Below, piece after piece: positions 13,290 through 17,219 of a DNA stretch of 17,219 bases. The translations under genes and the position numbers were made by a program. The notes under the pieces were generated by a model, which saw only the letters and a program-made list of their open reading frames with translations, ran no database searches and had not been told where the DNA came from. Every line of letters starts with the position of its first letter. The first letter of the stretch is position 1. This stretch comes from an uncultured Lachnospiraceae bacterium (GTDB lineage Bacteria; Bacillota_A; Clostridia; Lachnospirales; Lachnospiraceae), in the NCBI GenBank assembly GCA_910588595.1, contig CAJUQU010000055.1, forward strand, positions 1-17,219, given 5' to 3'.

Positions 13290-13595
13290 ATGTTAAAGAT
13301 TAAGAAGGGCGATACAGTCAAGGTGATCGCTGGTAAAGATAAAGACAAAGAAGGCAAAGTTTTATCTGTTGACACTAAGAAATCAAAAGTGCTGGTGGAA
13401 GGTGTCAATATGGTGACAAAGCATGCAAAGCCTTCCGCTGCCAATCAGAATGGCGGTATTATCCAGAAAGAAGCTCCTATTGATATTTCAAACGTAATGT
13501 ATCTCCATAAAGGCAAAGCTACAAGAGTCGGCTTCAAGATGGAGGGAGATAAGAAGGTACGTTTCGCAAAGACAACAGGCGAAGTGATTGATTAA
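13290..13595 (+). CDS. rplX: 50S ribosomal protein L24
   Basis: A 101-residue L24, an assembly-initiating 23S rRNA-binding protein. A KOW motif is seen at the N-terminus (KKGDTVKVIAGKDKDKEGKVLSV), followed by GVNMVTKHAKPSAANQNGGI and the conserved EAPIDISNVM. GGGAGG lies just before the ATG at a normal distance and overlaps the rplN stop region. rplE follows after 24 bases. Confidence 0.97.
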   Translation: MLKIKKGDTVKVIAGKDKDKEGKVLSVDTKKSKVLVEGVNMVTKHAKPSAANQNGGIIQKEAPIDISNVMYLHKGKATRVGFKMEGDKKVRFAKTTGEVID

Positions 13596-13619
13596 TTTCA
13601 GGAAAGGAGGACCAGACTG

Positions 13620-14159
13620 GTGAGTAGACTAAAAGATTTATATAAAGACGAGATCGTAGATGCTATGGTCAAGAAGTTCGGATATAAGAATGTCATGGAA
13701 GTTCCCAAGCTTGACAAGATCGTAGTCAACATGGGTGTCGGTGAGGCAAAAGAAAATGCTAAGGCTTTGGAATCAGCTGTGAAGGACATGGAGATCATTA
13801 CAGGACAGAAAGCTGTTACAACTAAGGCAAAGAAGGCGATCGCTAACTTCAAGATTCGTGAGGGTATGGCGATCGGCTGTAAGGTGACGCTCCGCGGTGA
13901 GAAGATGTATGAGTTCCTCGACCGCCTCGTAAACCTTGCACTTCCCCGCGTGCGCGACTTTAGAGGTGTGAACCCCAATGGATTCGATGGCAGAGGAAAC
14001 TATGCACTTGGTATCAAGGAGCAGATCATCTTCCCGGAGATCGAGTACGATAAGGTTGACAAGGTGAGAGGTATGGATATCGTATTTGTAACAACTGCCA
14101 AGAGTGACGAGGAAGCACGTGAGCTGTTAGCACAGTTTAACATGCCTTTCGCAAAGTAA
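13620..14159 (+). CDS. rplE: 50S ribosomal protein L5
   Basis: A 179-residue L5, normal length. It binds 5S rRNA and contacts P-site tRNA. Signatures include VPKLDKIVVNMGVGEAKEN, TGQKAVTTKAKKAIANFKIREG, RVRDFRGVNP and the FPEIEYDKVDKVRGMDIVFVTTA end. The start is GTG at 13620, nine bases after AAAGGAGG (13603-13610); no ATG precedes the conserved SRLKDLY start, so the GTG is well supported. Confidence 0.97.
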   Translation: MSRLKDLYKDEIVDAMVKKFGYKNVMEVPKLDKIVVNMGVGEAKENAKALESAVKDMEIITGQKAVTTKAKKAIANFKIREGMAIGCKVTLRGEKMYEFLDRLVNLALPRVRDFRGVNPNGFDGRGNYALGIKEQIIFPEIEYDKVDKVRGMDIVFVTTAKSDEEARELLAQFNMPFAK

Positions 14160-14176
14160 TAAGGAGGTAAATTCCC

Positions 14177-14362
14177 ATGGCTAAAACAGCAATGAAAATC
14201 AAGCAGCAGCGCAAACCGAAGTTCTCTACACAGGAATACAGTCGTTGCAGGATCTGTGGCCGTCCACATGCGTACTTAAGAAAATATGGAATTTGCAGAA
14301 TATGCTTCCGCGAGTTAGCATACAAGGGGCAGATTCCCGGTGTGAAGAAGGCAAGCTGGTAA
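14177..14362 (+). CDS. rpsZ: 30S ribosomal protein S14, zinc-binding type Z
   Basis: A 61-residue S14 of the short, zinc-ribbon type: cysteines at 24, 27, 40 and 43 (CRIC and CRIC) form the zinc site, and the protein ends with the invariant KGQIPGVKKASW. The long zinc-free paralogue found elsewhere in some Firmicutes is not in this window. AAGGAGG lies about ten bases before the ATG, right after the rplE stop. A 142-base gap with two repeated hairpins separates it from rpsH. Confidence 0.97.
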   Translation: MAKTAMKIKQQRKPKFSTQEYSRCRICGRPHAYLRKYGICRICFRELAYKGQIPGVKKASW

Positions 14363-14370
14363 AATGGCAG

Positions 14371-14478
14371 GATTTTCTAAGGTTTAAATACAGCACCTGA
14401 GAAAAGCTAAGTTCCATTTTGACGAAAAGATTTTCTAAGGTGCTAAAAGACGGCACTTGAGAAAACGATGTTTCGTTT
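14371..14478 (+). repeat. Tandemly repeated hairpins between rpsZ and rpsH
   Basis: Two hairpins about 58-60 bases apart share sequence. In the first, TTTTCTAAGGT (14373-14383) pairs with ACCTGAGAAAA (14395-14405), 10 of 11 positions. In the second, TTTTCTAAGGTGC (14431-14443) pairs with GCACTTGAGAAAA (14453-14465), with one mismatch and one G-U. ATTTTCTAAGGT is identical in both copies, and CAGCACCTGAGAAAA matches CGGCACTTGAGAAAA with two changes. A third stem, AAACGA (14463-14468) with TCGTTT (14473-14478), overlaps the second and could compete with it. Confidence 0.8.
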
Positions 14479-14504
14479 AATAGATAATTAAGGAGGAAAC
14501 TGAA

Positions 14505-14906
14505 ATGACAATGAGTGATCCTATTGCAGATATGCTTACAAGAATTCGTAACGCGAACACTGCAAAGCATGATACAGTAGATGTTCCTTCATCAAAGATG
14601 AAACTCGCTATCGCACAGATTCTTTTGGATGAAGGTTATATAAAGGCTTTTGACGTTGTAGAAGATGGTTCGTTCAAGACGATCCATATTACATTAAAAT
14701 ACGGCGCAGATAAGAATGAGAAGATCATTACAGGCTTGAAGAGAATCTCTAAGCCGGGTCTTCGGATCTATGCTGGCAAGGATGAGCTGCCGAAGGTGCT
14801 CGGCGGACTTGGAATTGCTATTATTTCTACGAATCAGGGAGTAATCACAGATAAGGAAGCAAGACGTCTTCAGGTGGGCGGCGAGGTACTGGCGTTTATC
14901 TGGTAG
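14505..14906 (+). CDS. rpsH: 30S ribosomal protein S8
   Basis: A 133-residue S8, normal length. MTMSDPIADMLTRIRNAN opens it, and GGLGIAIISTNQGVITDKEA with VGGEVLAFIW closes it. In E. coli S8 represses the spc operon by binding the mRNA near rplE; the hairpins just upstream of rpsH do not obviously resemble its target and lie at a different place. AAGGAGG (14490-14496) is eight bases before ATG 14505; ATG 14511 is a less likely alternative. Confidence 0.97.
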   Translation: MTMSDPIADMLTRIRNANTAKHDTVDVPSSKMKLAIAQILLDEGYIKAFDVVEDGSFKTIHITLKYGADKNEKIITGLKRISKPGLRIYAGKDELPKVLGGLGIAIISTNQGVITDKEARRLQVGGEVLAFIW

Positions 14907-14985
14907 CAGCAGGGATAAGGATTGCAGCAATTCTTTGGATAAAACGGTTGAATTGATTGAATAAGTAGAATTAGGAGGTACGGGC

Positions 14986-15528
14986 ATGTCACGTATAGGA
15001 AGGATGCCAATCGCGATTCCAGCAGGAGTCACTGTTGAAGTTGCAGAAAATAATAAAGTGACTGTAAAAGGTCCTAAGGGAACACTTGAGAGAGTGCTTC
15101 CGTCTGAGATGGAAATCAAGGTTGAGGGTGCAGAAGTGACTGTTGTAAGACCAAATGATTTAAAGAAGATGAAGTCTTTACATGGTCTTACGAGAACGCT
15201 GATCAATAACATGATTGTCGGCGTGACTTCTGGTTATGAGAAGAAGCTTGAGGTAAACGGTGTAGGTTACAGGGCAGCTAAGGCAGGAAAGAAGTTAACG
15301 TTATCTCTGGGATATTCGCACCCGGTTGAAATGACAGACCCAGAAGGTATTGAGACAGTACTTGAAGGTACGAACATCATTATCGTAAAGGGTATTGATA
15401 AAGAAAAAGTTGGACAATTCGCGGCTGAAATCAGGGATAAGAGAAGACCGGAGCCTTATAAGGGCAAGGGTATCAAGTATGCTGATGAGACGATCAGACG
15501 TAAAGTTGGTAAGACTGGTAAGAAGTAA
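14986..15528 (+). CDS. rplF: 50S ribosomal protein L6
   Basis: A 180-residue L6 of two repeated L6 domains, near the sarcin-ricin loop where GTPase factors bind. MSRIGRMPIAIPAGV at the start, LHGLTRTLINNMIVGVTSGY in the centre and KRRPEPYKGKGIKYADE near the end are conserved. AGGAGG lies eight or nine bases before the ATG. The 79 bases between rpsH and rplF show only short complementary words and no convincing stem. Confidence 0.97.
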   Translation: MSRIGRMPIAIPAGVTVEVAENNKVTVKGPKGTLERVLPSEMEIKVEGAEVTVVRPNDLKKMKSLHGLTRTLINNMIVGVTSGYEKKLEVNGVGYRAAKAGKKLTLSLGYSHPVEMTDPEGIETVLEGTNIIIVKGIDKEKVGQFAAEIRDKRRPEPYKGKGIKYADETIRRKVGKTGKK

Positions 15529-15546
15529 ATAAGGAGGGCGTAAAAA

Positions 15547-15915
15547 ATGGTTAGTAAGAAATCAAGAGCGGAACTGCGTGCAAAGAAACACATGAGAATA
15601 CGTAACCGTTTAAGCGGTACGGCTGAGAGACCACGTCTGTCAGTGTTCAGAAGCAATAATCATATGTATGCTCAAATTATTGACGATACCGTTGGAAATA
15701 CATTAGTGGCAGCCTCTACGGTAGAGAAGGAAGTAAAGGCTGAACTTCAGAAGACCAATGACGTTGAGGCAGCAGCATATTTAGGAAAAGTAATTGCAAA
15801 GAGAGCAATGGATAAGGGTATTACAGAAGTAGTTTTTGATAGAGGCGGCTTTTTATACCATGGGAAAATTGCAGCTTTAGCTGAGGCAGCCAGAGAAGCT
15901 GGCTTGGTATTCTAG
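15547..15915 (+). CDS. rplR: 50S ribosomal protein L18
   Basis: A 122-residue L18 that binds 5S rRNA in the central protuberance along with L5. RIRNRLSGTAERPRLSVFRSN and HMYAQIIDD are the RNA-binding signature, and the end FDRGGFLYHGKIAALAEAAREAGL is invariant. AAGGAGG is 10 bases before the ATG. rpsE follows after 16 bases. Confidence 0.97.
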   Translation: MVSKKSRAELRAKKHMRIRNRLSGTAERPRLSVFRSNNHMYAQIIDDTVGNTLVAASTVEKEVKAELQKTNDVEAAAYLGKVIAKRAMDKGITEVVFDRGGFLYHGKIAALAEAAREAGLVF

Positions 15916-15931
15916 GAAGGGAGAAAATCAC

Positions 15932-16441
15932 ATGAAACGTACAATCATTGATGCTAGTCAGCTTGAATTAACAGACAAGGTTGTCACAATCAAGCGTGTA
16001 ACTAAGACTGTTAAAGGTGGACGTAACATGCGTTTTACCGCTCTGGTAGTCGTGGGTGACGGTAATGGTCACGTAGGTGCCGGACTTGGTAAGGCCGTAG
16101 AAATCCCTGAGGCGATCCGCAAGGGAAAGGAAGACGCGATCAAGAACCTGATCACTGTTGCCATGGATGACAACAGCTCTATCACACATGATTTTGTTGG
16201 TAACTATGGTTCTTCCAGCGTTTTGTTAAAGAGGGCTCCTGAAGGTACAGGTATCATCGCTGGTGGTCCTGCGCGTGTCGTATGCGAGCTTGCAGGGATC
16301 AAGAATATCCGTACAAAGTCTTTAGGCTCCAACAATAAGCAGAATGTCGTACTTTCTACCATTGCTGGTCTTTCACAGTTGAAGACACCTGAGCAGGTAG
16401 CTGCAAATCGCGGTAAATCTATCGACGAGATCATGGCTTAA
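15932..16441 (+). CDS. rpsE: 30S ribosomal protein S5
   Basis: A 169-residue S5, normal length. The N-terminal double-stranded RNA-binding-like domain contains KTVKGGRNMRFTALVVVGD (about 27-45) and GHVGAGLGKAVEIPEAIRKG (about 49-68), the region where spectinomycin-resistance and ram mutations fall in E. coli. The second domain includes GTGIIAGGPARVVCELAGI. AAGGGAG precedes the ATG. The stop TAA merges with the rpmD ribosome binding site (TAAGGAGG). Confidence 0.97.
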   Translation: MKRTIIDASQLELTDKVVTIKRVTKTVKGGRNMRFTALVVVGDGNGHVGAGLGKAVEIPEAIRKGKEDAIKNLITVAMDDNSSITHDFVGNYGSSSVLLKRAPEGTGIIAGGPARVVCELAGIKNIRTKSLGSNNKQNVVLSTIAGLSQLKTPEQVAANRGKSIDEIMA

Positions 16442-16455
16442 GGAGGTAGACAAAG

Positions 16456-16638
16456 ATGGCAAAGACATTAAAAGTTACTTTAATCAGATCAACGATCGGT
16501 GCTGTGCCCAAGAATAAGGCGACAGTCGAGGCGATGGGGCTGACAAAGCTCCACAAGACAGTGGAACTTCCGGACAATGCAGCAACCAGAGGTATGATCC
16601 GCAAAGTAAATCATTTAGTAAAAGTTGAAGAAGCATAA
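16456..16638 (+). CDS. rpmD: 50S ribosomal protein L30
   Basis: A 60-residue L30, the short bacterial form. KVTLIRSTIGAVPKNKATVEAMGL and the NAATRGMIRKVNHLVKVEE end are typical, with LHKTVELPD between. It is one of the less universal r-proteins, and its presence fits Firmicutes. AAGGAGG lies nine bases before the ATG, immediately after the rpsE stop. Confidence 0.97.
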   Translation: MAKTLKVTLIRSTIGAVPKNKATVEAMGLTKLHKTVELPDNAATRGMIRKVNHLVKVEEA

Positions 16639-16658
16639 TATAAGGGAGGTGTCAGAAA

Positions 16659-17105
16659 ATGAGTTTGGAATTATCTAATTTAAGACCTGCCGAAGGCTCG
16701 AAGCACAGCGATAATTTTAGAAGAGGCCGTGGTCACGGATCAGGAAATGGCAAGACAGCCGGCAAGGGTCATAAGGGACAGAAGGCTCGTTCAGGAGCTC
16801 CAAGACCGGGCTTTGAAGGTGGTCAGATGCCTCTGTACAGACGTATTCCTAAGAGAGGCTTCCACAATAGAAACACGAAGGAAATCGTTGCGATCAACCT
16901 TGAAGTGTTAGAGAGATTTGAGGATGGGGCGACCGTATCAGTAGACACATTAATTGAGACTGGAATCGTTAAAAATCCTAGAGACGGAGTAAAGATTTTA
17001 GGCAGAGGCGAATTAACCAAGAAGCTCAATGTTCAGGTAAATGCATACAGCGCATCTGCAAAGGAGAAGATTGAAGCACTTGGTGGAACTGCAGAGGTGA
17101 TTTAA
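16659..17105 (+). CDS. rplO: 50S ribosomal protein L15
   Basis: A 148-residue L15, normal length. MSLELSNLRPAEGSK is followed by the glycine- and basic-rich N-terminal extension that threads into 23S rRNA (GRGHGSGNGKTAGKGHKGQKAR), then GFEGGQMPLYRRIPKRGF. GGGAGG precedes the ATG. Its TAA shares a base with the secY start (TAATG at 17103-17107), the common rplO-secY arrangement. Confidence 0.97.
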   Translation: MSLELSNLRPAEGSKHSDNFRRGRGHGSGNGKTAGKGHKGQKARSGAPRPGFEGGQMPLYRRIPKRGFHNRNTKEIVAINLEVLERFEDGATVSVDTLIETGIVKNPRDGVKILGRGELTKKLNVQVNAYSASAKEKIEALGGTAEVI

Positions 17106-17219
17106 TGTTTTCTACGCTAAAGAATGCGTTCAAGATCAAGGAGATCAGAAGTAAGTTACTGTTTACTTTCTTTATGTTGGTGATCATTCGGTTTGGTTGC
17201 CAACTTCCGATCCCGGGGG
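17105..17219 (+). CDS. secY: Preprotein translocase subunit SecY, 5' fragment
   Basis: Only the first 38 codons are in the window, with the end cut by the window edge rather than by mutation. MFSTLKNAFKIKEIRSKLLFTFFMLVIIRFG and QLPIPG match the cytosolic N-terminus and the first membrane helix of SecY, the channel-forming subunit of the SecYEG translocon. The ATG overlaps the rplO stop by one base, so it is probably translationally coupled. Confidence 0.95.
   Translation, partial: MFSTLKNAFKIKEIRSKLLFTFFMLVIIRFGCQLPIPG

Overview
The window looks like chromosome from a Gram-positive Clostridia member, most likely a gut Lachnospiraceae. The clues are moderate GC, strong AGGAGG-type ribosome binding sites, the order of the ribosomal protein operon, a zinc-ribbon (type Z) S14, and a cassette of DUF2975, a YozG-like regulator and DUF4173. 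The family assignment is inferred from protein resemblance and cannot be proved here.

Bases 1-5940 are accessory, all on the + strand. They hold an ACT-domain protein (118-507) with its own terminator. A likely five-gene operon follows (756-5336) behind a clear promoter: a DUF2975 membrane protein, a small Cro/C1-type regulator, a large DUF4173 membrane protein, a DUF2752 membrane protein and a cytoplasmic family 2 glycoside hydrolase with beta-glucuronidase-like residues. A small membrane protein with a Gln/Pro/Tyr repeat tail (5469-5933) then ends at a bidirectional terminator shared with a convergent RlmI/RlmK-like methyltransferase (6011-6904, - strand).

Bases 6905-7522 are a 618-base divergent intergenic region. 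They carry a strong promoter (TTGCAA, 17 bases, TATACT) with an A-rich upstream element and a leader of about 310 nt before rpsJ. By hand folding, the leader forms nested helices around a three-way junction and ends in mutually exclusive hairpins, the last of which places the rpsJ Shine-Dalgarno in its loop and a U-run against the start codon.

Bases 7523-17219 are the S10-spc ribosomal protein operon in canonical order: rpsJ, rplC, rplD, rplW, rplB, rpsS, rplV, rpsC, rplP, rpmC, rpsQ, rplN, rplX, rplE, rpsZ, rpsH, rplF, rplR, rpsE, rpmD, rplO and the first 38 codons of secY. Genes are tightly packed, with several TAATG or longer overlaps. Four gaps hold RNA-like hairpins, and two of these gaps (rplB-rpsS and rpsZ-rpsH) each carry a tandemly repeated pair.

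I see no phage, transposon, CRISPR array, tRNA or rRNA. The best candidates for undescribed biology are the rpsJ leader and the duplicated intercistronic hairpins, which together suggest RNA-level control of r-protein synthesis. The repeat-tailed membrane protein and the DUF cassette joined to a glycosidase come next.
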